Origin: JBOIBN01 sp050739575
Lineage (GTDB): Bacteria > Pseudomonadota > Gammaproteobacteria > JAKDMP01
Length of the DNA: 30,753 bases
Assembly (NCBI GenBank): GCA_050739575.1
Contig: JBOIBN010000028.1
Coordinates: 1-30,753 of the forward strand
Reading direction: 5' to 3'
The notes beneath the pieces are model-generated. The model was not told where the DNA came from. It was given only the letters and a program-made list of their open reading frames with translations, and did no database searches. Position 1 is the first letter of the stretch. Every line of letters starts with the position of its first letter. Both the position numbers and the translations under genes were made by a program. This document shows positions 7,334-15,792 of the stretch, piece after piece.

Positions 7334-10300
7334 TCACGAAGGGCCGGTCGCCACCGCTGGTGCCGGAACGACGACCTTCAGCTCGGCCGGTTTTCCCGGC
7401 GCGAGCGTGCCGATGCCCGCCAGGTAGGCCGCGGCGTTGAACGTCGGAACCGCCTTCGACACGAGGTCATTGAAGCTGGCGATGTAGCCGTTCAACGCGG
7501 CGCTCAGCTCGTCGGTCTTCGCAATCATCGGCTGGCCGGGCCGCTGCCCGTAGCCGCCGAGCAAAAACTGGTTCCACATCAGCATGCCGTGCATGCGCGG
7601 CAGCGTGTGCAGGAAGTCCTCGTCGACATCGTGCTGGACGTCGGGTTGCAGCAGCACATCCTTCAGCGTCGTGATCTTTTTCTGAAGCTGTTTCGCCTGG
7701 TCGGAGACGTCCTTGTATTTGCTCGTGTCGTCGCTTCCCTGGATGGTGGTCTGCACCGAATCGAGTTGCTTCGACCAGTCGTTCAGGCGGTTGAGCATTT
7801 CGTCGGTGGCGCTCATCATCGCCGTGTACTGCAGGGCCACGCGGAGCTGCGCCTCGTAATCGGACAGGTCAACGTGCAGGTTGGGATCGAGCGAGACGGC
7901 GGCGGGCTGGCTTGCGGTTTGCGCGCCTGACGTGAAGGCGGCCGTATACGTACCGGGCAGCACGTCCGGTCCGGGCTCTTGGTGCCCGGAGCCGAGCGGC
8001 GTGGGACCGGCGTAGTCCGTATCCCATACGACTTCGTTCAGTCCGGCTTTGCCGGCGCCGTACAGGGTGTTGATGGTCTGCCCGTTGCGCGTAATCACGA
8101 TCTTGACCGGGCCCTTGTCCGGCGTGCCGCCTTTGAGCGGCGCCTTCAGGAAATAGCTGAACACGACGCCTTCGGGCGCATTGGGAGCCATGTAGCTTGC
8201 CTGCTGGCTTCCGCCGCCCATCCAGTGGTTGTAGAGAATGCCCGGCTTGGCGCTGAACAGGTGGAAGTCGTCCTTGGCGATGGCGTCGTTCCATTCTTCG
8301 AGCGGACGCAGGTTATCGAGCACGTAGAGCCCGTCGCCGTGGGTCGCGACCGCGAGAGAATCCGCATGAGGTGCGAACTTGAGATCGAACACCGCGGTCG
8401 TGGGCAGGTTCGCGGCAAGCGGCTGCCAGTGGCCGCCATCGTCGAGCGAGTAGTAAAGCCCCGTCATCGTGCCGGCGACCAGAAGCCCCTTGCGGCTTGG
8501 ATCCTCGCGCACGACGAGCACCGGGGTGTGCGCCAGCAGGCCCTTGGCGATCGAGGTCCAACTGCGTCCGTAGTCGGTGGTCTTGTAGACGTAGGCGCGG
8601 TCATCGTCGAGCATATGCGCATCGAAGGACAGGTACGCCGCACCCGCATCGAACGGCGAGACGCCGATCTGGTAGACGCGCGACCATTTCGGCGCGGCGG
8701 GCGGCGTCACGTTCTGCCAGGTCTTGCCGCCGTCGCGGGTGACGTGGACGAGACCGTCGTCGCTTCCGACCCAGATCACCTGGTTGGGTGCGGTCGGCGC
8801 GAGGCTGATCGAAAGCAGCGTGTCGTAGTCCTCGGCACTGGAGATGTCGTGGAAAATGGGCCCGCCGGGGACTTGCTGCTTGCTCTTGTCGTTGCGCGTG
8901 AGATCTGGGCTGATCACGCTCCAGGCCGCGCCGCCGTCGGTGCTCTTGAACAGCACGTTGGCGCCGAGATAGACGGTGTCGGCGTCGTTCGGTGAAACCG
9001 CGATCGGCGAAGTCCAGTTGAAGCGGTACTTGGACTTGGCGAGCGATTTATCCGTGTTCTGCAGCCCGTAGGATGCGCTCGGGCGAATCTGGCGCGAAAG
9101 ATGCGTGCGGAAGTCGTAGCGGACCGTGTAGCCGTCCTCGAGATCGCTGTAGACGACGTTCGGATCGCTGGGCGCAAGCACCGAATACTCGCCATCGCCA
9201 CCCACCACCGGCATCCAGTTCTTGCCGGTCACGCCGTCCTGATCCAGCGTCGAGGTCGGGCCGCACCAGGCGCTGTTGTCCTGCAGGCCGAGGCAGGCGT
9301 GGAATGGCGATTGCGCATCCAGCGACACGGTGTAGGCCTGTTCGATCGGCAGCGAATCGAGGAAGCGCCAGCTCTTGCCGGCGTCGTTGCTGAGAAACAC
9401 GCCGCCGTCGTTGCCTTGGACGATGCGCTTGGGGTTCTGCGGATCGATCCAGATCGCGTGATGATCGGGATGCACGTCTGAGTCGGCGACCTGCGCGGTC
9501 TTGCCGCCGTCGTTCGACACCATCAGGTGCACCGAATTGAAAAACACGCGGTTCTCGTCGTTGGGCGCGACCGCCATGCCCGCGAAATACCAGGCGCGGG
9601 TCGCGAGCGCATGGTTGTTGCTGATCATCTGCCAGCTCGCGCCCTGGTCCTCGGACGCCCACAGCATGCCGTTACGGGTGGGAATCAGGGCGTAGACGTG
9701 GTTGGGATTGCTCGGCGCTATCGCGAGACTGATGCGCCCGGTGTTGCCGTCCGGCAGACCGTTCTTCAACTGCTTCCAGGTGGCGCCGTTGTCGGTGGAC
9801 TTCCACACCCCGCCCGTCTTGCTGCCGTCGACCAGCGTCCACGGATAGCGGAGCACGCTCCACATACCGGCGAACAGCACGTTCGGGTTGGCGGAATCCA
9901 TGACGAGATCCGAGGCGCCCGTCTTGTCGTCCACGTACAGCACCTTCTGCCACGTCTTGCCGCCGTCGGTGGTCCGGAAGACCCCGCGATCCTCGTTCGG
10001 CCCCCAGGGATCGCCGAGCGCCGCCACCAGAACGATGTTCGGGTTTTGGGGATTGACGACGATCGCGGCGATCTGCCCGACGTCCTTCAATCCCATGAAC
10101 TGCCAGGTCTTGCCGGCGTCGGGCGAGTAATACACGCCGCCGCCGGTCAGCGTGTCGTTGCGGACGTTGGCCTCGCCCGTGCCGACCCACACGTCATTGA
10201 GGTTCGAAGGTGCGAGCGCGACCGCGCCGATCGAAGATGTATCGGCATCGGTAAGAAGCCGGTTCCAGGAGTTGCCGCCGTCGGTGGACTTCCACACGCC

Positions 10301-10531
10301 GCCGCCCGCCGTGCCCACGTAGTAGATGCTTGGGTTGCCCGGAATCCCGACGACCGAGGTCACCCGTCCGCCCGCGACCGCCGGTCCGATATTGCGGAAC
10401 TGGAAGGCCTTGGTGAAGCCCGGGCTATTGGGCTTCGCTTGCGCGCCACAGGCGAGTAGCAGCATGCCGGCCAGGACTAGCAGACACGCACCGGCGGTCC
10501 GCCCCTTGTGCACTGGAATCGAGCAGTCCAT
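7334..10531 (-). CDS. Exported BNR/Asp-box (VPS10/sortilin-like) beta-propeller protein
   Basis: The 1065-residue protein begins with a signal peptide whose L-L-L-A-C (C28) can be read as a lipobox, so it may be a lipoprotein; cleavage after A-Q-A is the alternative. From about residue 40 to 720 there are many Asp-box units (S-T-D-G-G-x-[ST]-W, for example WKSTDGGNSW and TRDGGKTW), the mark of sialidase/sortilin-type propellers. The number of units suggests two propellers. The C-terminal 300 or so residues hold a beta domain (G-P-V-K-I-V-I-T-R-N-G) and a helical, partly coiled-coil segment (about 900-1000). Databases often label such proteins glycosyl hydrolase, but no catalytic residues can be assigned, so I give no enzyme activity. 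AAGGAG lies six bases before the ATG. The 223 bases between its stop and the next gene hold only a short GC hairpin (7268-7282) without a T-run. Confidence 0.87.
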   Translation of the reverse strand: MDCSIPVHKGRTAGACLLVLAGMLLLACGAQAKPNSPGFTKAFQFRNIGPAVAGGRVTSVVGIPGNPSIYYVGTAGGGVWKSTDGGNSWNRLLTDADTSSIGAVALAPSNLNDVWVGTGEANVRNDTLTGGGVYYSPDAGKTWQFMGLKDVGQIAAIVVNPQNPNIVLVAALGDPWGPNEDRGVFRTTDGGKTWQKVLYVDDKTGASDLVMDSANPNVLFAGMWSVLRYPWTLVDGSKTGGVWKSTDNGATWKQLKNGLPDGNTGRISLAIAPSNPNHVYALIPTRNGMLWASEDQGASWQMISNNHALATRAWYFAGMAVAPNDENRVFFNSVHLMVSNDGGKTAQVADSDVHPDHHAIWIDPQNPKRIVQGNDGGVFLSNDAGKSWRFLDSLPIEQAYTVSLDAQSPFHACLGLQDNSAWCGPTSTLDQDGVTGKNWMPVVGGDGEYSVLAPSDPNVVYSDLEDGYTVRYDFRTHLSRQIRPSASYGLQNTDKSLAKSKYRFNWTSPIAVSPNDADTVYLGANVLFKSTDGGAAWSVISPDLTRNDKSKQQVPGGPIFHDISSAEDYDTLLSISLAPTAPNQVIWVGSDDGLVHVTRDGGKTWQNVTPPAAPKWSRVYQIGVSPFDAGAAYLSFDAHMLDDDRAYVYKTTDYGRSWTSIAKGLLAHTPVLVVREDPSRKGLLVAGTMTGLYYSLDDGGHWQPLAANLPTTAVFDLKFAPHADSLAVATHGDGLYVLDNLRPLEEWNDAIAKDDFHLFSAKPGILYNHWMGGGSQQASYMAPNAPEGVVFSYFLKAPLKGGTPDKGPVKIVITRNGQTINTLYGAGKAGLNEVVWDTDYAGPTPLGSGHQEPGPDVLPGTYTAAFTSGAQTASQPAAVSLDPNLHVDLSDYEAQLRVALQYTAMMSATDEMLNRLNDWSKQLDSVQTTIQGSDDTSKYKDVSDQAKQLQKKITTLKDVLLQPDVQHDVDEDFLHTLPRMHGMLMWNQFLLGGYGQRPGQPMIAKTDELSAALNGYIASFNDLVSKAVPTFNAAAYLAGIGTLAPGKPAELKVVVPAPAVATGPS

Positions 10532-10643
10532 GCGTTTCTCCTTGCAGTAGTGCGATCGCGGGGCCCGGGCCGGCGGCGGCGTGCGTCGTGCGATCGGGTA
10601 AACGAAAGGGCAATGCTAAACGATGAGGCTCCAATCCGGCGGA

Positions 10644-11714
10644 TCAGCCGACGGCGTAGTCGTCACCGTAGTACTTGCTGGTGATGCGGGTATGGAATTT
10701 GATCGCCTCGATCGGTTCGTATTTCGGTTCGCCCAGTCCCGGCAGCACCTCCAGCACTTCGTTTTCCCACACGTAGATGGCCATCGGAAAACTCACGCGC
10801 GTCTCGCGCGCGTTCGCCACATCGGGCCGACTCACCCGATGCGTGGTGGAAGGCAGCCGATCATTCGAGATGCGCTGCGCGTAGTCGCCGGTATTGAGGA
10901 TGATGCTTCCCGGCAGTGCGTACAGGCGGATCCATTTCATGTTGCGTCGGTTGAGCACTTGCAGTCCACCGATCTGCGGCGCGGGCAGAAACGTGAAGAG
11001 ATCGATGTCCTCGTGGCCGAGCATGCGCCCGCCGCCCGTCGCCTCTTCCTCCGGCGCGAGCGGCGGATAGTAGTTCAGGCGGAAGCCGAAGTTCGTCGCC
11101 GCGAGTTGGCGGTCGTAAAGATGCGGATCGCAGCCGAGATGGTGAAGGATGCTCTGCATGACCGGCAGGATCAGTTTTTCCTGCGCCTGGCAGATGCGGC
11201 GGAAGAACGGCTCGAAACCGGGCTGTGGCCAGAACGCGCGCTCGTCGTAATCGGGATTGCCGTCCATGTCGAACGCGCGCCGGCAGAAGACCCAGCCTTC
11301 GACAAGATCGGGATGGATGATCGTCGTTTCCTTGATCGGGAAATAGCCCTGGTTCACCGAACCCTGGCGCTTGGCGAGATACGGCGCGCGGCTTTCGGCG
11401 CTCGTCGTTTCGAAGAAGCGCTTCACTTCGCGCTCGGCCTCTTCGTAAAGCGCCGGGTCTATGTCGTGGCCGGTGAGTATGGCGAAGCCGATGCCTTCCA
11501 GTGCCTCACCCAGTTCGTGGGCGAATTCCGCTCGTCCCTGCTCGCCGCCGTGGAAGAGCTTCGCCATATCGCAGGTCTGTATTTGATAGTCGTCGTCAAA
11601 TTGGTCGCTTTCGGCGCGTTCGGAAAGACCGTACACCTGCTTCTTGTCCACCTGCTCGTAGCGGCGAAACGCCTGGTTGAGCGAGCGGACGCCGTCTTCG
11701 CGTGTCCTGTTCAT
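10644..11714 (-). CDS. 2-oxoglutarate/Fe(II)-dependent oxygenase, isopenicillin-N-synthase-like
   Basis: The 356-residue protein has the DIOX_N region (about 43-170, with G-F-A-I-L-T-G-H) and the double-stranded beta-helix core. Predicted iron ligands are H234 and D236 (in G-H-E-D-I-D) and H292 (in T-T-H-R-V). R306 and S308 (R-V-S) match the co-substrate-binding RxS motif of the family. Such enzymes use O2 and usually 2-oxoglutarate to hydroxylate or otherwise oxidise small molecules in the cytoplasm; the substrate is not shown here. The frame is open upstream to 11987, but I start at the ATG at 11714, which has AGAGG nine bases upstream and follows the NSS transporter stop by 26 bases. The two are therefore probably one operon, which suggests (inference) that the enzyme acts on an imported amino acid or amine. 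A 112-base gap separates it from the propeller gene downstream. Confidence 0.92.
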   Translation of the reverse strand: MNRTREDGVRSLNQAFRRYEQVDKKQVYGLSERAESDQFDDDYQIQTCDMAKLFHGGEQGRAEFAHELGEALEGIGFAILTGHDIDPALYEEAEREVKRFFETTSAESRAPYLAKRQGSVNQGYFPIKETTIIHPDLVEGWVFCRRAFDMDGNPDYDERAFWPQPGFEPFFRRICQAQEKLILPVMQSILHHLGCDPHLYDRQLAATNFGFRLNYYPPLAPEEEATGGGRMLGHEDIDLFTFLPAPQIGGLQVLNRRNMKWIRLYALPGSIILNTGDYAQRISNDRLPSTTHRVSRPDVANARETRVSFPMAIYVWENEVLEVLPGLGEPKYEPIEAIKFHTRITSKYYGDDYAVG

Positions 11715-11740
11715 GAATTCGTACCTCTTGCGGGGCGCAA

Positions 11741-13051
11741 TCAACTGAAAACGTGATAAACATAACCGGCCAATGCCAGCACGAGCGCGCCGGGCACGGC
11801 CCATCGCAGCCACTGGAAGTAGAAGCCCCGCCAGCCTCCTTCCGTCGAACCGAATAACTGGTTCAGTGTAGCGCGCCTGCCCAGGCCCCAGGCCAGCGCG
11901 ATGACCGCAAAGGCGCAGCCGAGCGCCTGCATGCCCGAGCCGAACACGAGATCCAGATAGGCGATGAACTGCGGATGGAACGCACACGGCAATATCAGCA
12001 CCGCTTCGATCGCGCCGATCAGGAGCAGCAACCGCCCGCCGCCGATGTGGACGCGGGGCAGATCGTCCGCGCCCGCGTAAAGCACTTCCAGCGCCGCCAC
12101 GTTGGAGAGGAAGGCCACCATGATCAGGCCGACGAGAAACGCGCCGCCGAGCGCCTCGCCGAAAGGCAACTGGTGAAAGAGCCGGGGCAGCGTGTCGAAG
12201 ATCAGCGTCGGACCCTGCGTCAGATTAAGGCCGAATACCAGCGCCGCAGGCACAATGAAAAGCGCCGTCAGCAGCGAGGCACCAGAGTTGCCCACTGCCG
12301 TCCATATCGCCGTCTTCGGGATGCTGGTGTCGTCGGCGACGTAGCCGCCGTACACGAGCATGAACGTGCCGCCAAGACCGAGCGAATAGATCGCCTGCCC
12401 CATCGCGGCGAAGACATCCACGGGTTTCATGGCCGAGAAATCCGGGCGCAGAAAAATGGCGACCTTCGCGAACGCGCCGGGCAGCGACAACGCGCCGACG
12501 ATCAACGCCGCCGCCGTGAGCCAGAAGAAAGGCACGAACAACTTGCTTATCCGCTCGATGCCGCCCTTGAGTCCGCGATGGATGACGTAGAGACTGACCG
12601 CGAGCAAACCAATCGCGATGGGATACTGGATCGCTCCGCTGGCCAGGCCCGACTGAAGCGCGGGCAGTGCCGCGGGGCTGAAACCGTGGGCAATGCCCGC
12701 CCACAGACTGTAGGCGACGTTCGCGATGACGACCACATAGTACGAATCAGCCACGAGAATCGTGAACAGCAACAGCAGCCCGATCGCCATGCCCACACGC
12801 GGACCGAACGCGGCACCGAACGCGCCGACCGGACCTTTTCTTGTCGCCCTCCCGAGTGCAAATTCCGCGGTCAGCGCCGGAATCGCGATAAACGCCGTAA
12901 AGGCGAGATAAACGAACAGGAACGCGCTGCCGCCGTAGCGTCCCATCATGTACGGGAAGCGCCAGATGTTCCCGAGCCCGACCGCCACTCCGATCATGCT
13001 GAGCACCGTCGCGGTGCGCGAAGAAAACAGTGGCCGGGGTCTGAGCGTCAT
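11741..13051 (-). CDS. Sodium-dependent transporter, NSS/SNF family
   Basis: The inner-membrane symporter has 436 residues and about 11-12 hydrophobic segments. The diagnostic NSS stretch G-V-A-V-G-L-G-N-I-W-R-F-P-Y lies in the first helix, where family members bind sodium and substrate. The glycine-rich S-L-G-L-G-G-T-F-M in the sixth helix region is also typical. Family members such as LeuT import amino acids or amines with sodium; the substrate here is unknown. The frame can be extended to a TTG at 13078, but I prefer the ATG at 13051; neither has a clear ribosome binding site, so the start is uncertain by nine codons. The 2-oxoglutarate oxygenase follows 26 bases later on the same strand. 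Confidence 0.93.
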   Translation of the reverse strand: MTLRPRPLFSSRTATVLSMIGVAVGLGNIWRFPYMMGRYGGSAFLFVYLAFTAFIAIPALTAEFALGRATRKGPVGAFGAAFGPRVGMAIGLLLLFTILVADSYYVVVIANVAYSLWAGIAHGFSPAALPALQSGLASGAIQYPIAIGLLAVSLYVIHRGLKGGIERISKLFVPFFWLTAAALIVGALSLPGAFAKVAIFLRPDFSAMKPVDVFAAMGQAIYSLGLGGTFMLVYGGYVADDTSIPKTAIWTAVGNSGASLLTALFIVPAALVFGLNLTQGPTLIFDTLPRLFHQLPFGEALGGAFLVGLIMVAFLSNVAALEVLYAGADDLPRVHIGGGRLLLLIGAIEAVLILPCAFHPQFIAYLDLVFGSGMQALGCAFAVIALAWGLGRRATLNQLFGSTEGGWRGFYFQWLRWAVPGALVLALAGYVYHVFS

Positions 13052-13093
13052 CGTTTTATAGTGTCTGTGTTCGGCCAATAGCGGTCATTGAAC

Positions 13094-13678
13094 TCAATAT
13101 GGCCCAGTCTGTGAAAACTCACTCACAAGTTGCTCAAGGGCGCCCTTGTATTCTTTGTTATTAGATATCTGCAAAGCCGAAGAATAGGTCGTCTTCCCCA
13201 AGGTGTAATCAGCTCTGTAGGCGGTATTCTTTGACGGCACATACAGCAGTACGGAAAAGACGGCAGAGGGACCACCCCCGCAGGAATGCGGAGCGCAACC
13301 TGAAAAGTAAATGCCGTCTTCGGCGCCGAAATTAAATATTTTCATAGCGTCAGGGTAACTAACCGTGAATTTGTAATCGAGCTTCCCAGACTTCCATACC
13401 ATACGAAAGCGCTCACGTGACTGAGGAGCAAGCACGAAGATTTGCCATCCTGACACATCGCCGTAGGTAAGGACCGCAACGGAGACAATGTGCTCACCAC
13501 CACGGAAAAGCTTGACTGCCAGGATGCGCCCCGGCAGTTTGGGAAGCGCGTTAACGAGTTGTCGCAGTTCCGCCACCGACAGGCTATCATTGGTCTCGAC
13601 TTGTGCTTGTGCCACTGGCAGTACAAGCGTCGCCACGATTACTATAATTCCCGCCAGGATTCTGAAGATTGCCTGCAT
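13094..13678 (-). CDS. Exported protein of unknown function with an Ivy-like CxPHxC loop
   Basis: The 194-residue protein begins with a clear Sec signal peptide (hydrophobic core I-L-A-G-I-I-V-I-V-A-T-L-V-L, cleavage near A-Q-A, residues 23-25). The frame is open back to 13837, but the ATG at 13678 has GGAGGG just upstream and a signal peptide right after it. C128-A-P-H131-S-C133-G resembles the C-K-P-H-D-C loop by which Ivy-family proteins plug the active site of C-type lysozyme; the key His and both Cys are kept, and the following beta strand plus small-residue pattern is compatible. The rest shows no similarity I can assert, and the mature part (about 170 residues) is longer than Ivy (about 130). 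Base composition is visibly lower in GC than the neighbours, which suggests transfer. Lysozyme inhibition is a hypothesis only. Confidence 0.7.
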   Translation of the reverse strand: MQAIFRILAGIIVIVATLVLPVAQAQVETNDSLSVAELRQLVNALPKLPGRILAVKLFRGGEHIVSVAVLTYGDVSGWQIFVLAPQSRERFRMVWKSGKLDYKFTVSYPDAMKIFNFGAEDGIYFSGCAPHSCGGGPSAVFSVLLYVPSKNTAYRADYTLGKTTYSSALQISNNKEYKGALEQLVSEFSQTGPY

Positions 13679-13693
13679 ATATCCCTCCCCATC

Positions 13694-13719
13694 GGCATGC
13701 CTGCACCGAGAGGCATGCC
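13694..13719. repeat. Two GGCATGCC palindromes in the leader of the exported Ivy-like gene
   Basis: GGCATGCC, itself a perfect 8-bp palindrome, occurs at 13694-13701 and again at 13712-13719. Start-to-start spacing is 18 bases and the gap is 10. The pair lies directly upstream of the ribosome binding site of the 13678 gene. It could be a two-site operator or an 8-bp stem-loop in the mRNA leader. Function is not shown. Confidence 0.4.
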
Positions 13720-13859
13720 ACTTGGCGCCATGCCCAGGTTGTCTGAATGCTACGTTACACCAATCACCTACCGCTAGGCAGTTTGTGGTCAGTTGATCCG
13801 TCAAGGAATGAGTCAGTTTCGGGTCGAAAGTAACCATTCGGCCAGACTATTTCCTGGTT

Positions 13860-15446
13860 TTATTCGGTGACGATCATGACGCCTTCGCAATTGGTTTCTT
13901 CGGCGTTTTTGAAAGTGTAGTCCCCGGCGTGGGTTTCGTCATGGCCGCGGGCGACGCCGAAGCGGTCGAGGAGCCAGGTGCCGATGATGGCGACGGCGAG
14001 GTTGGCGATTACGGAATACAGGGCGGCGTAGCCGGGCACGCTGAGATGCCCGAGCGGCAGCGGGAAGATCACACTCGTGAAGTGTTGGGTCCACGCCATC
14101 CAGGTGCCGACGAGCATGCCCGCGATCCATCCGGCTATGAGCGCGCGGCCGTGGAACCAGCGTCCGTAGAGTCCGAGCACGACGCTCGGGAGCGTCTGGA
14201 TGATCCAGATGCCGCCGAGGAGCTGGAACTGGATCGCGTACCCGGTGGGCAGGAAGATGATGAAGGCGAGCGCGCCGAGCTTCACGACCAGCGAGACGAG
14301 CTTGGCGACACGCGCCTCTTCCGCATCGCCCAGCTTGCGGCGCGCGATCTGCGGCCAGAGATTGCGCGTGAAGAGGTTCGCCGCTGCAATGGACATGATC
14401 GCTGAAGGTACGAGCGCGCCGATCGCGATCGCGGCGAAGGCGACGCCGACAAACCAGCCGGGAAAGCTGTCGAGGAATAGCGCGGGCACCGCGAAGTTTG
14501 CGCCATAATGTTTGAAGTATTCCGCGTAGGCGGGCACGTGTTCGAGATGTGCAGCGTAAGCCATGTAGCCGAGGCCCGCGATCAGCGCGAGCGCGAGCGA
14601 GTAGGTCGGCAGCAGCGCCATGTTGCGCTTGATGGTCTTGCGGCTGTTCGCCGCCAGCAAACCGGTGACGGCGTGCGGATACAGGAACAGCGCAAGCGCC
14701 GAGCCGAGCGCGAGCGTGGCGTAGGCGCTCATCGCGCCGAGGCTGCCATGGCTCGGTCCGGCGAGGGTGAGCATCTTGTCCGGAATCTTCGCGAAGATGG
14801 AACCGAAGCCACCGAGGTGCAGCGGGATCACGACCACGGCGGTCAGCACGGTGATGTAGATGAGCGCGTCCTTGACGATGGCGATCAGTGCCGGTGCTCG
14901 CAGGCCGCTGGTGTAGGTGTAGGCCGCAAGCACGACGAAGGCGATGATGAGCGGCATGTCGCCGAGCCAGCCGTGGGTGGTGAAGCCGAGCGCGGCGACG
15001 ACGACCTCGATGCCGACGAGTTGCAGCGCGATGTAGGGCATCGTGGCGAGGATGCCGGTGATCGCGACCAGCGCCGCGAGCCAGGGCGAACCGAAGCGCC
15101 CGTGAACGAAGTCCGCAGCGGTGATGTAGCCGTGGCGGTGGGCGACCGACCACAGGCGCGTAAACACCGTGTACACGAGCGGGAAGACCAGCAGCGTGTA
15201 GGGTACGGCGAAGAAGCCGATGGCGCCCTTGCCGTACACGAGCGCGGGCACGGCGACGAACGTATAGGCGGTGTAGAGATCACCGCCGAGCAGGAACCAG
15301 GTGACGACGGTGCCGAAGCGCCGCCCGGCGAGCCCCCATTCTTCCAGCCGGTTGAGCGGGCCGCGACGCCAGCGTGCGGCGACGAAGCCGATGACCGTGA
15401 CGAGCGCGAACAGCGCGAGAAAGACCGCGACGGCCGCCGTCTGCAT
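13860..15446 (-). CDS. Sodium:solute symporter (SSS family), probably for a monocarboxylate
   Basis: The 528-residue inner-membrane protein has about 13 hydrophobic helices and SSS-family landmarks. These are W-G-L-A-G-R-R-F-G near residue 35, the G-G-D-L-Y-T-A-Y-T-F segment of the second helix, and the N-S-R-K-T-I-K-R loop. These transporters import solutes with sodium; the DUF3311 partner points to the MctP/acetate-type branch (established association, substrate here inferred). The ATG at 15446 shares one base with the TGA of the DUF3311 gene (TGATG), a translational-coupling arrangement. Longer forms of the frame run through the upstream gene and are rejected. The C-terminus is hydrophilic and ends about 180 bases from the exported Ivy-like gene. 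Confidence 0.92.
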   Translation of the reverse strand: MQTAAVAVFLALFALVTVIGFVAARWRRGPLNRLEEWGLAGRRFGTVVTWFLLGGDLYTAYTFVAVPALVYGKGAIGFFAVPYTLLVFPLVYTVFTRLWSVAHRHGYITAADFVHGRFGSPWLAALVAITGILATMPYIALQLVGIEVVVAALGFTTHGWLGDMPLIIAFVVLAAYTYTSGLRAPALIAIVKDALIYITVLTAVVVIPLHLGGFGSIFAKIPDKMLTLAGPSHGSLGAMSAYATLALGSALALFLYPHAVTGLLAANSRKTIKRNMALLPTYSLALALIAGLGYMAYAAHLEHVPAYAEYFKHYGANFAVPALFLDSFPGWFVGVAFAAIAIGALVPSAIMSIAAANLFTRNLWPQIARRKLGDAEEARVAKLVSLVVKLGALAFIIFLPTGYAIQFQLLGGIWIIQTLPSVVLGLYGRWFHGRALIAGWIAGMLVGTWMAWTQHFTSVIFPLPLGHLSVPGYAALYSVIANLAVAIIGTWLLDRFGVARGHDETHAGDYTFKNAEETNCEGVMIVTE

Positions 15447-15652
15447 CAGACCTTCAGCCAGTAAGCGATCGCCGTGGCGACGCCGGTGACGGCGATCCAC
15501 ACGAACTGGAACCAGTAGAAGAAGGGCACGCCGAAGAGCGCCGGTGCGCTGCGGTTATAGAGCGGCACCGCGAGGCTCACGGCCGCGCAACCGATGAACA
15601 GCAGCGCAACCAGGACTTTCGCGAATGGGCCGGCGCGTCGCTCCGTATTCAT
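15446..15652 (-). CDS. DUF3311 small membrane protein, symporter partner
   Basis: This 68-residue protein has two predicted membrane helices, roughly residues 12-29 and 42-66, separated by a short loop with P-L-Y-N-R. Small DUF3311 proteins of this size regularly precede SSS symporter genes and are thought to be a subunit or assembly partner of the transporter. Here the stop overlaps the symporter start by one base, which supports a stoichiometric unit. AGGGA lies upstream of the ATG. A direct role in transport is inference. Confidence 0.88.
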   Translation of the reverse strand: MNTERRAGPFAKVLVALLFIGCAAVSLAVPLYNRSAPALFGVPFFYWFQFVWIAVTGVATAIAYWLKV

Positions 15653-15750
15653 GCGTCCCTCCGTGCGCGTTTTTTAGCACAGGCGGCACCGAAGGCACAA
15701 GCGCCGCTATCGAAATTCACAGCCGACATAGTCCTCCCATCGTCCCCATC

Positions 15751-15785
15751 CTCACCTCAATCCTCTATCTGCAAGGGAGAGGAAG
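15751..15785. repeat. Degenerate copy of the palindromic repeat found in recD
   Basis: This stretch (starting CTCACCTCAATCCTCTATCT) aligns over about 35 bases with 27917-27952 inside recD, keeping the CTCACC-CAA-CCTCT core and the GGGAGAGG right arm. Arms CCTCT and AGAGG can pair. It lies in the 140-base gap between the DUF3311 gene start and the end of the antiporter gene. It is a diverged member of a dispersed intergenic repeat family. Confidence 0.55.
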
Positions 15786-15792
15786 TTTTCAT

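Noticed and set aside
11715..11987. N-terminal extension of the 2-oxoglutarate oxygenase frame
   Set aside because: It overlaps the NSS transporter gene in another frame and has Arg-rich shadow composition; the ATG at 11714 has an RBS.
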